Shown here piece after piece: positions 19,749-29,784 of a DNA stretch of 64,000 bases. Under the pieces are notes generated by a model. It made no database searches. It saw nothing but the letters and a program-made list of their open reading frames with translations, and was not told where the DNA came from. Position 1 is the stretch's first letter, and each line of letters starts with the position of its first letter. The DNA is taken from NCBI RefSeq assembly GCF_029945535.1, contig NZ_JAQSCU010000013.1, forward strand, positions 311,522 to 375,521, written 5' to 3'. The translations under genes were made by a program, and so were the position numbers. The stretch comes from Methylotenera sp. Lineage in GTDB: Bacteria > Pseudomonadota > Gammaproteobacteria > Burkholderiales > Methylophilaceae.

Positions 19749-22700
19749 TTAGTTAGATTGATTGAGAGGTGAATTGGTGCCCGAGTCTGGTTTAGCTTCT
19801 TTCGTTTCACCTGACTTCAATTCTTGTGGGTTATCCCACGTACCAATAATCTCATACTCACTAGAAGCAATTTTATTCAGTGGATCTTTTAATATTTTTT
19901 GCGCTAAAAAAGCAACGGCGCCAGCTAAAGGACCTCCTGCTAGCGCTGCAAGAGAGAGGCTATCACTCACATGCGGTAAAACTTTTACTGTTAAGTGTTG
20001 AGTCTCTTTTTGCAAGTTAGTTTCACCTTTAATGTTGACATCTGCCGCTGGACCAGACATGACGAAATTGTCACTATGCATTACGCCTTTGCTGACTTTA
20101 ACTGTGGCTTCTATTTTATCAAAAGCAAAGCCATTACTAAATAAGTCTCTAAAGTCCAAGGTTAAACGGCGGGGCAAGCTTTGTAGGCTGAGCAGGCCTA
20201 GCAATCGACCAACACCAGGTTGTACTTTTAAAATCTGCCCTTTATTGAGGCTGAGTTGAAAGTTACCGTTCATACCCGCTGGATTGAACTCATGTGGGCT
20301 GCCAGGCCAATGTAGCTGTCCTGTGAGCGTCCCATCGCCGCCTTTAATGGTATCTGGGTAACCCATATTTCTAAGCGTTTTACCTAAGTTCTTAATATCC
20401 CATGAGATAGAAAGAAAAGTGTTAGGACTTCTCACCCAGTTATTCCACTGACCTTCGGCACTGATTTGGCCATCTGGTGTACTGAGTTTGAGTTTTTGAA
20501 TATTCCAATTATCTTTTTGCGGATAAGCAAATAACTCTAAAGCACCAAAATTTTTCTTATTAAACTCAAAGTTGTCCGCGGTGATATCTAGCGAAGGGTA
20601 GTCTTGTTCCAGTTTAAAGAACTCTTTTGCAGCGACTTCTTTTGTTTTGATGCGATTGGGCGCAGGTTCTGGTATGGTTAAATTACTCAGGCGAGCAATA
20701 AGCTTTCCGTTGTTTTGGCTAATCCATTGTAAGTCACCAGATATCTCTTTACTTTGTATATTGGCATGCAGGCCATCTTTATCTGAGTTGTTGGATACTC
20801 TCAATTGGTTTATACGCCTATCGAATATATCTAATGTATTTATTTTAATGGCTAGTTTTTGTATTGGTAATGCTGGGCTTTGTTTTGATGAACCAGAGAA
20901 ATCTTGCATGACCTTACGCCATGCATCAGCATCAAGATAATCGAGGTTACCGTAAACTTGCAGTCCTTTAACATTACCTAGATCTACGTTGCTTGTGAAC
21001 TCATTGTTATTGATAGCGCTAGTTGTAGCATTAGCATTGAGCCTAATGCTGCCACGATCAATCTGTAGGTTGTCACTGCTACCCGTACGGACAATTTTTG
21101 CAGCCAGTTTATTAGCTAGATTCATCGTAATGGTATCTGTGGTGGCATCCTGCTTTTTATCAAGGCGCATATTCCAACGCTCGTTTGCAGTCTTGTTAAA
21201 GGGTGCAGGTAAGCGCGATGTGATACCGACTAAATCTGAACGTACGCTGATAGTGACCACTGGTTTTTGAATCGTGATATCACTTACCCAATCGGTACTG
21301 CCAGAAATATAATTCGCACCTTTTACCCAAGAGCGATTAACAGGATCCTGATCCAGCAGCGCTTGTTTGATGGCTTCATCATTCAATCTGCCTTTGGCTG
21401 TGACATGCACGACTTTATCTTTACCAGAGTCAATATTTACCACCACTGGCGAGCCGAAGGCATTCGCATTGATATTTTTGGCTGATAGACTGCTTTCTGT
21501 AAATGCCAACGCACCATTAATGTTAGTAAGGGCAGGGATGCTTTCGCTATCCATGCTGCCATTGGTAATTTGGTACAAACCTTTGTATTGTGCTGAGTCT
21601 AAGTCTTGCAAAGGAATTTTTAAGCCTAAATTGAGCTTGCCTTGACCGCTGGTTTTTAAATCGTCAGTAAACCCTAGTGTCACTGTTGAAACTGGGCTTT
21701 TATTGACAAATTTAATGGCTTCAGCCGTTGGTCCTTTAAGCTCACTTTCAATGCTGAGTATTGGCGAGTCAGCATCTAATTGTGCAATCACGGTTTTGCT
21801 TTTAACGATTTGATTACCAAATATATGGCCAGCATTTGCATTCAGCTCCATGCGCTTACCTTCAAACAGCAAATTAAGGCCTAAGCCCTCTATCACAGGC
21901 CAATCAGTGCCATATTCCAGCGTACTATTGCTGACTTTGGCGGTCACTCTAAATAAGCCTAATTTAGCATTCAAATTATTCTTGCTGTCTACAAATGGGA
22001 AGTCAGCCAATCGACCTTTTACCGTCAGGTTGATGTCATCGGCACGCCCAGACAAAATAGAAGTATCTAACCAATGTAAGGTATCTTTGCCGAGAATAGT
22101 TGGGTAGTAAAATGAAGCAAATTTAGCGTCACCTTTACCAAATCTACCAGTCAAATCAAGATAGCCACCCTTATTGCCATCCATTAAATATTCGGCGTTG
22201 AGTGTGCCTACCAAGTGTTGGCTGCTGACATTGAGCTGACTCGCTTTGATGGTGGTTTCTTTATCGCTAATACTCCAGCTAATGTCTCCCGTTAGCTTGT
22301 CTACAGGAATAGGCCAGCGTAAAACGTCTTTAAAATCTAACTTGGCATTTTGTGTGTTAAGTGACACTTTTCCAGAGTTTTGATTAGCCTTAATTTCCCC
22401 TGTCAGATTGTTAAAACCAGGGATTTGTTCATAAGCAAGCATGCCTAGATCGTTAAACTTCGCGTTGAATTGGTATTTTTTAGTAAGGGATTGTTTGCCT
22501 TCCCAGCTAAGCAGCAAATTATCGAGCTTGCCAGTGGGCGATAAGCTATTAATTTTTTGCGCTATGTCTGCAGGCAAAGGTAGTTGCACTAGGTAGGCTT
22601 TGATAAATGCCAAGTCTATATGTGTAAGTTTGAGATTAAACTTTTCATTACCTTGCTGCGTTTTAGCATAACCACCAGCAGCATCTTTCAAGGTCAAACC

Positions 22701-23696
22701 ATTGCTAGTATTGAGCGTTAAGTGGCTTACGTTAAATGATTGCTCTGTCGCCGAACTTTTCCAGTCAAGTTCGCCCACTAACTTGTTTAATATCAGTGGC
22801 TCAGTGTTGGCCTTGAGTAGTAACTGAACATTGTTTAAAGCGACATTGCTAGTCACAGATTGCACCTGATTTTTAGCAAACTCAATGGTAGTGTCTGTGC
22901 TACCAACACCAGACTGCAAATTAATAGGATGCGTTATCGTTGAATAATCAAACCACGGTTTAAAGGCAATCACGTTGGCATTTTTTAACTTTGTTTCTAC
23001 ACTGCCGTGCCATTCAGATAAGCGACTAATGTCGTTACCATACACATTGGCATTAATCATAATAGGCTCACTAGTGCCTGCAGAAACGAGGGTGCTTAGT
23101 GTAACGCGATGGTTCTTGATAAAGCTTTTCCACGGCGGACTGACCACTTGTAGATTAAGTTTTTCTAAACTCAGAGCAGGTGCGCCACGCATTTCATCTA
23201 GCCAAATGATTTTGGCATTTAGTACATCAAACTGAGATTGCCTTAATAGCCAATTTGGTAAATCAGGTTTTGATTGCCCTTGCATGCTAATGCCGGCAAC
23301 AAAAATGTCACCATTTAAGTTGCGGCGTATAGTTAACTCAGGTGAGCGAATAGTGAAGTTGGCTAAATGCAGCTCTAGCAATGGAATACTTAACCATGAG
23401 AACGATATTTCCGTATCTTTAAGGGCTAAGGCCGGGCGATTCTCGGCATCATAAAGGTCAATATTCGATAATGATAAATGCGGGTTAATGCCTTGCCAGC
23501 CTGCTTCAATATTGCCGATCACGACTTTCTGATGCGCCGCCTGCGTTGCGTAATTGGCGATTTTGTCTTTGTATTGATTAATACTTGGGAATACATAAAA
23601 TTGAATAACGAGCGCTGCAATCAAAAAAATGACAATGATGATAGTAGCAAGCAAAAGCGCAATGCGATAGAGCCTGAGTAGAGATTTTTTGACCAT
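19749..23696 (-). CDS. yhdP: YhdP family AsmA-like envelope protein
   Basis: The 1315-residue product has one N-terminal membrane segment (about residues 12-34) followed by a very long beta-rich periplasmic region and the AsmA-like C-terminal domain (GVGRLLGLLSLQSLPRRLTLDF then KGETNLQKETQHLTVKVLP). It belongs to the TamB/YhdP/AsmA group that forms hydrophobic-groove bridges moving phospholipids to the outer membrane. The C-terminus is hydrophilic (KEAKPDSGTNSP). It is the first gene of the leftward cluster; its promoter should lie in 23697-23985, shared with the divergent ABC-F gene. Confidence 0.93.
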   Translation of the reverse strand: MVKKSLLRLYRIALLLATIIIVIFLIAALVIQFYVFPSINQYKDKIANYATQAAHQKVVIGNIEAGWQGINPHLSLSNIDLYDAENRPALALKDTEISFSWLSIPLLELHLANFTIRSPELTIRRNLNGDIFVAGISMQGQSKPDLPNWLLRQSQFDVLNAKIIWLDEMRGAPALSLEKLNLQVVSPPWKSFIKNHRVTLSTLVSAGTSEPIMINANVYGNDISRLSEWHGSVETKLKNANVIAFKPWFDYSTITHPINLQSGVGSTDTTIEFAKNQVQSVTSNVALNNVQLLLKANTEPLILNKLVGELDWKSSATEQSFNVSHLTLNTSNGLTLKDAAGGYAKTQQGNEKFNLKLTHIDLAFIKAYLVQLPLPADIAQKINSLSPTGKLDNLLLSWEGKQSLTKKYQFNAKFNDLGMLAYEQIPGFNNLTGEIKANQNSGKVSLNTQNAKLDFKDVLRWPIPVDKLTGDISWSISDKETTIKASQLNVSSQHLVGTLNAEYLMDGNKGGYLDLTGRFGKGDAKFASFYYPTILGKDTLHWLDTSILSGRADDINLTVKGRLADFPFVDSKNNLNAKLGLFRVTAKVSNSTLEYGTDWPVIEGLGLNLLFEGKRMELNANAGHIFGNQIVKSKTVIAQLDADSPILSIESELKGPTAEAIKFVNKSPVSTVTLGFTDDLKTSGQGKLNLGLKIPLQDLDSAQYKGLYQITNGSMDSESIPALTNINGALAFTESSLSAKNINANAFGSPVVVNIDSGKDKVVHVTAKGRLNDEAIKQALLDQDPVNRSWVKGANYISGSTDWVSDITIQKPVVTISVRSDLVGITSRLPAPFNKTANERWNMRLDKKQDATTDTITMNLANKLAAKIVRTGSSDNLQIDRGSIRLNANATTSAINNNEFTSNVDLGNVKGLQVYGNLDYLDADAWRKVMQDFSGSSKQSPALPIQKLAIKINTLDIFDRRINQLRVSNNSDKDGLHANIQSKEISGDLQWISQNNGKLIARLSNLTIPEPAPNRIKTKEVAAKEFFKLEQDYPSLDITADNFEFNKKNFGALELFAYPQKDNWNIQKLKLSTPDGQISAEGQWNNWVRSPNTFLSISWDIKNLGKTLRNMGYPDTIKGGDGTLTGQLHWPGSPHEFNPAGMNGNFQLSLNKGQILKVQPGVGRLLGLLSLQSLPRRLTLDFRDLFSNGFAFDKIEATVKVSKGVMHSDNFVMSGPAADVNIKGETNLQKETQHLTVKVLPHVSDSLSLAALAGGPLAGAVAFLAQKILKDPLNKIASSEYEIIGTWDNPQELKSGETKEAKPDSGTNSPLNQSN

Positions 23697-23985
23697 TTTT
23701 AGTGAGTTTACTTTATCTTTTTATTATTTTTAGAAGGGGTGGTAATTCATTTAAATCTTGCAAATTTGAAATCGTTTTAATTGACATCATTTTACTTCAA
23801 TATCGACATCCACAGATGATTAGATACCAACTCATATAGGCAAATATAAGTAAAATAGCGTAAAGATTTAAGATATTTTCTTAAAGATTTCTTAAGACTC
23901 TCGTAGTAATAATTTAGAATAGCGTTTTTGGTCAAGTCTAGTTGACCAATACTTCACTTAACATCGAATTAATATTGGTCCTCAC

Positions 23986-25905
23986 TTGATTCAATTCAAA
24001 CAACTTACGCTAGTTCGCGGCTTAAAAGTCCTCATTCAAGCCGCTTCTTTGCAGCTTCACCCGGGTCATAAAGTTGGCTTAACAGGTGCAAACGGCGCTG
24101 GAAAGTCGTCACTTTTTGCTTTGTTGCGCGGTGAAATGCAACTCGAATCTGGCGATTTTGAAATGCCCGCTAGTTGGGTGGTCGCGCATGTGGCACAAGA
24201 AACACCAGCTTTAGCGATACCAGCCATTGAGTTTGTATTGGATGGCGATGCTGAATTGCGCAATATTGAAGCAGCGCTAGCGGATGCGGAAGCTAATCAT
24301 AAAGGTGAGCTGATTGCCGAACTGCATCATCGCTTGATGGATATTGATGGTTACAGCGCAAAGGCACGCGCGGCCGAGTTGCTAGGCGGTTTAGGTTTTA
24401 GCCAAGCAAATTTACAGCAAGCGGTTTCTACCTTCTCTGGCGGCTGGCGTGTGCGTTTAAACTTAGCGCGGGCGCTGATGTGTCGTTCTGACTTATTGTT
24501 ATTAGATGAACCGACCAATCACTTAGACTTAGATGCAGTGATTTGGTTAGAAGGCTGGCTGCAAAGCTATCGTGGTACGTTGTTATTGATTTCGCACGAT
24601 AGAGATTTCTTGGACGCGATTGTGAATCACATTGCGCACATTGAGCAGCAAACGCTGACTTTGTATCGCGGTGGTTATTCAGACTTTGAGCGTCAACGCG
24701 CAGAAAAACTGGCGCTGCAACAGGCGATGTTTGAAAAGCAGCAACGTAAAGTGTCACATTTGCACAGTTATATTGACCGCTTTCGGGCGCAAGCCACTAA
24801 AGCCCGTCAGGCGCAAAGCCGCATTAAAGCGCTAGAGCGTATGGAAATGATTTCCGCTGCGCATGTAGACTCACAATTTAACTTTGAGTTTAGAGCGCCA
24901 GTTGCCGCACCAGACCCATTATTGGTGCTGGATGAAATGTCGGTCGGCTATAACAATGTTGCCCTTATTAAGAATATTGTTTTAGCCATTAGACCAGGCG
25001 AGCGCTTGGGCTTATTAGGGCGCAATGGTGCTGGTAAAACTACGCTGATTAAATTGCTCGCCAATGAATTACAGCCTTTAAGCGGCAAGCGTGTTGAAGG
25101 CAAGGATTTAAATATAGGCTACTTTGCGCAACATCAGTTAGAGCAATTGCGCCCGGATGAATCGCCACTGCAACACATGATGAAGCTAGACCCGCTCACG
25201 CGTGAGCAAGAACATATGAATTATCTTGGCGGCTTTGATTTTAAAGGTGATATGGCGCGTTCGCCATGTACAAATTTTTCAGGCGGGGAGAAATCACGTT
25301 TGGCGCTGGCTTTGCTGATTTGGACGCGACCTAATTTGCTGTTGCTAGATGAGCCAACCAACCATTTAGACCTTGAAATGCGCCATGCTTTAACGCTGGC
25401 GTTACAAGATTACCAAGGTGGCGTCATCTTGGTTTCGCATGATAGAGCCTTACTGCGCGCCACTTGCGATGAATTTATCTTAGTAGCAGATGGTAAAGCC
25501 GAGCCGTTTGATAGTGATTTAGAGGGCTATAGTCAGTGGCTAAATGAGCAGCGCTTAAAAGACAAACAAGCAACGCAAGCAGTCACGGAAAGTCAAACTT
25601 TGACAGATAAGCCTAGCAAGAATGACCGCGCTGCCAATAAAGCCGAGCGTCAAGCGAGAATCGCTGAACGCAGACCGTTAGTGAAAGAGGTTGAACAACT
25701 AGAGCTGAATATTGCCAAATGGCAAACTGAGAAAAAAACATGCGATGACCGCTTGAACGATAGCGAACTTTATAGCGCTGTAGATAAAACTGAATTACAA
25801 CAATTGTTAAAGAAACAAGCCGAGCTAGCAAATCAAATTGAAGTGGCTGAAGAACGTTGGCTGGAATTGCATGAGCTTTTAGAGGCAATGCCTGCATTAG
25901 ATTAG
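23986..25905 (+). CDS. ABC-F ATPase, YheS-like
   Basis: The 639-residue soluble protein has two ABC cassettes and no membrane domain: Walker A GANGAGKSS (about 35) and GRNGAGKTT (about 345), signatures FSGGWRVRLNLARAL and FSGGEKSRLALALL, Walker B LLLDEPTNHLDLD and LLLLDEPTNHLDLE. A charged coiled-coil C-terminal tail follows. ABC-F proteins act on stalled ribosomes; the MIQFKQLTLVRG start resembles YheS more than Uup or EttA. The start is TTG at 23986, with no nearby ATG fitting the family N-terminus. Divergent from yhdP. Confidence 0.88.
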   Translation: MIQFKQLTLVRGLKVLIQAASLQLHPGHKVGLTGANGAGKSSLFALLRGEMQLESGDFEMPASWVVAHVAQETPALAIPAIEFVLDGDAELRNIEAALADAEANHKGELIAELHHRLMDIDGYSAKARAAELLGGLGFSQANLQQAVSTFSGGWRVRLNLARALMCRSDLLLLDEPTNHLDLDAVIWLEGWLQSYRGTLLLISHDRDFLDAIVNHIAHIEQQTLTLYRGGYSDFERQRAEKLALQQAMFEKQQRKVSHLHSYIDRFRAQATKARQAQSRIKALERMEMISAAHVDSQFNFEFRAPVAAPDPLLVLDEMSVGYNNVALIKNIVLAIRPGERLGLLGRNGAGKTTLIKLLANELQPLSGKRVEGKDLNIGYFAQHQLEQLRPDESPLQHMMKLDPLTREQEHMNYLGGFDFKGDMARSPCTNFSGGEKSRLALALLIWTRPNLLLLDEPTNHLDLEMRHALTLALQDYQGGVILVSHDRALLRATCDEFILVADGKAEPFDSDLEGYSQWLNEQRLKDKQATQAVTESQTLTDKPSKNDRAANKAERQARIAERRPLVKEVEQLELNIAKWQTEKKTCDDRLNDSELYSAVDKTELQQLLKKQAELANQIEVAEERWLELHELLEAMPALD

Positions 25906-25943
25906 AGGGTTGCGAAGGATTTAATGGTGGATACCCCATGGAC

Positions 25944-25991
25944 TGTAGGTCGGACTTTAGTCCGAGAAGTCGGGTTAAAACCCGACCTACG
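25944..25991. repeat. Intergenic REP palindrome, same family as the in-frame copies
   Basis: TGTAGGTCGGAC head, imperfect palindrome and CCCGACCTAC tail, 48 bases long, between the ABC-F gene and the next gene. It shows the element in its usual non-coding location. Confidence 0.75.
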
Positions 25992-26091
25992 GCCCAATAG
26001 ATAATATATTTCTACTCACTGCTTAATCCATGGTCTATCCGCAGTGAATAAATTTTAAAACGAGTTAATTACATCAAAAATAGGATCCGCA

Positions 26092-26658
26092 ATGGAAATG
26101 CAATACTCAAAACGCATCAAACTCATGCACGCTTTGTGCCTGACTGAAACATTACGTGACGATGAGGCTAAGCCCAATATAGATTTGAACGACTACGATG
26201 CGCTGGCTTCTGCCGATTATTTAAGCTGTTACGTTACCTTTAAGGCGATTCAAGCAGCAGAGCGTTCTCCGCTGGCTGAGCGCACTGATAACTTTGATAT
26301 GTTGAGTGTCTATCAAGCTTATGCGTTGCTGGCTTATGCGTTTTTTACGACCCCATTAGCGCGAGAAGATATTTCACCAAACTTTCAAACTGCGCAAATC
26401 ACTATCGCTAAAACGCTGTTCGCAGGCTTGCCAGACGCAGAGTTGATTGAAATCATAGAGTCAGGTTTGCAAAAGTTTAAATTGATAGGTGATGCTGAGG
26501 TTGACCATTGGTTTGAGTTTAGAGAGAACTTAGATAAATTAACTGTAGCCTTTGTTATTGCTGGCACCGATGATGAAAGTCCGCATGATAAAGAGGATGT
26601 GATTCCATTATTCGGTCAGTTGTTAAGCCAACTATGTGAGGCTTTTGAGAACGTTTAA
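26092..26658 (+). CDS. Conserved-looking hypothetical protein (188 aa)
   Basis: An acidic, soluble-looking, alpha-helical protein beginning MEMQYSKRIKLMHALCLTE. No signal peptide, membrane segment or catalytic motif was seen and I do not recognise the family. Codon use is like its neighbours and the gene is followed by a strong terminator, supporting a real gene. Confidence 0.7.
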   Translation: MEMQYSKRIKLMHALCLTETLRDDEAKPNIDLNDYDALASADYLSCYVTFKAIQAAERSPLAERTDNFDMLSVYQAYALLAYAFFTTPLAREDISPNFQTAQITIAKTLFAGLPDAELIEIIESGLQKFKLIGDAEVDHWFEFRENLDKLTVAFVIAGTDDESPHDKEDVIPLFGQLLSQLCEAFENV

Positions 26659-26679
26659 TGCTATTAAGTTGGTAAAATA

Positions 26680-26717
26680 AAAAACCGCCTATTGAGAATC
26701 TCAGTAGGCGGTTTTTT
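26680..26717. terminator. Bidirectional rho-independent terminator
   Basis: A-tract, ACCGCCTA stem, internal GAGAATCTC, TAGGCGGT stem and T-tract. It lies between the convergent hypothetical gene and the Spy-like gene, so it can end transcription from both sides. Confidence 0.88.
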
Positions 26718-26741
26718 ATGAGCAAACACTCAATATTGCAA

Positions 26742-27314
26742 TTACATACTACGATTTTCTAACGGACGGCTTTGTTGTTTAAAGCGAGTAGGGCGTTTGT
26801 CGTCATTATCCCTACGCTCATCATTGTGGCCAAAACCATGCTCTTCCATTTTAAATTCACGCGCTTTCTTACGTTGTTCTGGCGTTAATAGTGCAAATAC
26901 TTGTGCATCATGGCGCGCCCATGCAAGTACTTTTTCTTTCTCCAATTTAGCTGCTTTGTCTGAAAGTTGCTGTACTTTTGCATCATCAAATTTTTCAGCT
27001 TGTGCCGTTGCACGCAACTCTTCCATCAATTGTTGATGTTGTTTATGCTGATCACGTATCACTGGAATCTGTGCATAGTTTAAGTTAAATAATTGGTCTT
27101 TTTGTACACTGCTTAAATCCAAGCCGCGTAAATAGGGTGGTTTGCCTTCATGCACGTCATGACGTGACTTGTCTCCACGCTCACAACGCGGCCCTTTATC
27201 ACCATCATGTTCTGCGTGAGCAAGGCTTGCAGCAGGTAACGACACTGCTAAAAATGACGCAAGCAGGATTTGTTTAAATGAAAACGTTTGTTTAAATCTG
27301 AATGGGGTGCTCAT
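26742..27314 (-). CDS. Spy/CpxP-like periplasmic protein (LTXXQ motif)
   Basis: The 190-residue product has a signal peptide (hydrophobic stretch ending SLAHA, cleavage near residue 34), an LSSVQKDQL motif and an LTPEQRKKAREF motif, the paired LTxxQ-type signatures of Spy/CpxP chaperones. The mature part is helical and rich in His, Lys, Asp and Glu. Members act as periplasmic chaperones or as negative regulators of CpxA. It is divergent from a response regulator-histidine kinase pair with a Cpx-like box in between, which supports a Cpx-type feedback role. Confidence 0.85.
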   Translation of the reverse strand: MSTPFRFKQTFSFKQILLASFLAVSLPAASLAHAEHDGDKGPRCERGDKSRHDVHEGKPPYLRGLDLSSVQKDQLFNLNYAQIPVIRDQHKQHQQLMEELRATAQAEKFDDAKVQQLSDKAAKLEKEKVLAWARHDAQVFALLTPEQRKKAREFKMEEHGFGHNDERRDNDDKRPTRFKQQSRPLENRSM

Positions 27315-27424
27315 GATAAATCCTTTGTATGATTAACTTTAATTAAAAGCTGCTTAAGTTGTACAAGCCGTGATGGTCACTTTTCATACGTGTTTAAGAC
27401 GATGCCATTCTGCATTCTGGCAAT

Positions 27425-27460
27425 GTTAAAGGGCGTTAATTGCATGTAAATCTGAGTAAA
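27425..27460. promoter_or_regulatory. Putative CpxR binding boxes
   Basis: 27446-27460 reads GTAAA, five bases, GTAAA, an exact match to the enterobacterial CpxR consensus. Just upstream, 27425-27439 reads GTTAA, five bases, GTTAA, a degenerate copy with the same spacing. The site lies between the Spy/CpxP-like gene and its divergent two-component genes. Confidence 0.6.
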
Positions 27461-27585
27461 GTCTACAATCTAGGATTGTGGCAAGCGCAATGGCTGGTTA
27501 TGATGACCATCAATAATGATTAAGAATAAATTGATTTTAAATAGATAAAATTGAATTGATTAGATTGATTAGGTAGAAGCGACAC

Positions 27586-28272
27586 ATGCAAACAGTATTG
27601 CTGATAGATGACGATGTTGAACTGGTTGAAATGCTCAAAGAGTATATTGAGCAAGAGAACTTTAACGTGCAAGTCGCACATGATGGGTTGGCAGGTGCGC
27701 AAATGCTCTTAGAGCAGCCATTCGATATTGTGGTGCTAGATGTGATGATGCCACGGTTAAACGGCATAGAAACGCTAAAAGCCATCCGCCAGCATAGCAA
27801 TGTACCTGTGATTATGCTTACAGCTAAAGGCGATAATACCGATCGTATTGTAGGTTTAGAGCTTGGTGCGGATGATTATGTACCCAAACCAAGCAGCCCA
27901 CGTGAGTTGGTCGCGCGTATTCGTGCTATTTTGAGGCGAGTGCAACCGCTTGAAACAATCAATGCAAGTACTAAAATCACAGTCGGTGCGCTCTGCATCT
28001 GGCCTGCTCAGCGCCTTGTTGAATGGGATAGTCAACCCGTGATGCTCACTAGTACTGAATACAGCTTATTAGAAATTTTAGCTAAAAATGCAGGACAAAT
28101 CGTTTCTAAGCAAGACTTGTCGCAACAAGCACTAGGACGCCCGCTAGCTAGATTCGACCGCAGCATAGACGTGCATTTAAGTAGCATACGCCACAAACTA
28201 GGGCTATTACCTGATGGGCGACATTGCATACAAACCGTATTTCGCTCTGGCTATCAATTGCTTAAAAGCTAA
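27586..28272 (+). CDS. OmpR/CpxR-like response regulator
   Basis: The 228-residue product has a receiver domain with phospho-acceptor Asp52 (IVVLDVMMPRLNG), acidic pocket LIDDD and Lys in VPKPSSP, then an OmpR-type winged helix ending RSGYQLLKS. It should bind direct-repeat DNA such as the GTAAA boxes upstream. The histidine kinase gene starts 32 bases downstream. CpxR-like assignment rests on the partner genes and the binding box. Confidence 0.9.
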   Translation: MQTVLLIDDDVELVEMLKEYIEQENFNVQVAHDGLAGAQMLLEQPFDIVVLDVMMPRLNGIETLKAIRQHSNVPVIMLTAKGDNTDRIVGLELGADDYVPKPSSPRELVARIRAILRRVQPLETINASTKITVGALCIWPAQRLVEWDSQPVMLTSTEYSLLEILAKNAGQIVSKQDLSQQALGRPLARFDRSIDVHLSSIRHKLGLLPDGRHCIQTVFRSGYQLLKS

Positions 28273-28304
28273 TGCTACAAACGCACACAAATTAAGGACA
28301 TCAG

Positions 28305-29408
28305 ATGGGTCGTTTGTATTGGAAGTTTTTTATTTTCTTCTTTTTAGCACAGTTAACTTCAGTCATTGGCGTTGGTATAGCCGTTTCTATTGTGCATGAG
28401 CGAGAAGAACTGCAACGTGAGCATGAAGTTCAAATGCAATCTCAGAATAAAGCTATGGCGCCGCCGGTGCTTTATAAACCATTTAAACCCAAACATAAAC
28501 GTTGGTTTCCGCTGATGCCCATATTGGTTGGCGCACTGGCCAGTTTTATTTTTGCAGCAATTTTGGCTTGGTATTTTTCAAAACCTATTAAACAATTGCG
28601 GCAAGCATTTGCCAGCGCAGCGAATGGCAATCTTGATGTGAGAATTGGCGAATCTATGGGTAAGCGCCGAGATGAACTGATTGACTTGGGTAATGCCTTC
28701 GACGTGATGGCAGTTCGACTCGGCGCGTTACTGCAAAGCCAAACGCGTTTGCTGCACCAAGTGTCGCATGAGTTACGCTCACCTTTGGCGCGTTTGCAAA
28801 TAGCCGTAGGTTTGGCGCGCCAACAACCAGATAAACTGGAATCCTCACTCATGCGTATAGAGCGTGAATCTGCAAGAATGGATGATTTAGTGGGTGAGTT
28901 GTTAGCGCTTTCCCGCTTAGAATCAGGCGTGATTAAGCTAGAAAAAGAACGCGTCAATTTAAACGAGTTGCTTACTACCGTTTTAGAAGATGCACGTTTT
29001 GAAGGTGAAGCAAGAAAAATCACCATCGACTATGTGCCGCAAGTTGAAACACCTGATAACTCACTCAGCATGCTCGGACAGCAAGATCTATTGCACCGCG
29101 CCATTGATAATGTTGTCCGTAACGCACTTAAATACAGCCCAAGCCAATCACACGTTTCAATTAAAACCAGTGTAGAAAACGCCCTCATCAAAATTCAAGT
29201 GAATGATCAAGGCGCAGGCGTTGCAGAAGACGAGCTGGACATTATATTCCAAGCGTTCTTTAGAGGCAGTAACACAAACCAAACTGATGGACATGGTGTT
29301 GGGCTTGCGATTGCCAAACAGATTATAGAGGCGCATGGCGGCACAATCACCGCAAGTAATATCAACACTGGTGGATTAAGTGTAGCTATTAAACTGCCTA
29401 TTACTTAA
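28305..29408 (+). CDS. CpxA-like sensor histidine kinase
   Basis: The 367-residue product has two membrane segments (about 7-28 and 67-88) flanking a short basic periplasmic loop, a HAMP domain, the H-box HQVSHELRSPLARLQ (about residue 155), N-box AIDNVVRNALKYS and G-box DGHGVGLAIA. The periplasmic loop of about 40 residues is much shorter than that of E. coli CpxA, so signal input may differ. It forms an operon with the regulator gene upstream. Confidence 0.9.
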   Translation: MGRLYWKFFIFFFLAQLTSVIGVGIAVSIVHEREELQREHEVQMQSQNKAMAPPVLYKPFKPKHKRWFPLMPILVGALASFIFAAILAWYFSKPIKQLRQAFASAANGNLDVRIGESMGKRRDELIDLGNAFDVMAVRLGALLQSQTRLLHQVSHELRSPLARLQIAVGLARQQPDKLESSLMRIERESARMDDLVGELLALSRLESGVIKLEKERVNLNELLTTVLEDARFEGEARKITIDYVPQVETPDNSLSMLGQQDLLHRAIDNVVRNALKYSPSQSHVSIKTSVENALIKIQVNDQGAGVAEDELDIIFQAFFRGSNTNQTDGHGVGLAIAKQIIEAHGGTITASNINTGGLSVAIKLPIT

Positions 29409-29460
29409 GTATTCAGGCTAGGTTTTGTTTAATGTATCGACTTGATAGGTAGGTTAACCA

Positions 29461-29772
29461 TTAGTGCAAATAAGCGGGTGCTAAAAATAATATGATACCT
29501 AAAACCATGCAGCAGCCAGCCCACAGCCCTGCAGCTTTGGCAGATTTTGCCAACAGTGACATCGGCGTTTGCCCAAATGCAATAATAGCAACCCCATTCA
29601 TCATAGCTTCCAAACCGCCAGTGCTAACCTCTGCGCCGCCATACTTACTTGTATAGCCATAATAATGCTGAGTCACAATAATGAAAATGCCATAAGCACA
29701 CATAAATACACTCATGCCAACAATAATCCATTTGGCTAAAGGTGTAATTTTTTTAGATTCAGTAGAAGTCAT
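29461..29772 (-). CDS. Small membrane protein (103 aa), distal integron region
   Basis: Starts MTSTESKKITPLAKW and has about three hydrophobic segments (roughly residues 13-33, 56-70 and 78-100). No family recognised. It is 12 bases downstream of the next gene in the leftward run and is the last gene before the convergent histidine kinase gene. No attC was found after it. Confidence 0.6.
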   Translation of the reverse strand: MTSTESKKITPLAKWIIVGMSVFMCAYGIFIIVTQHYYGYTSKYGGAEVSTGGLEAMMNGVAIIAFGQTPMSLLAKSAKAAGLWAGCCMVLGIILFLAPAYLH

Positions 29773-29784
29773 TTTTTTAATGGT

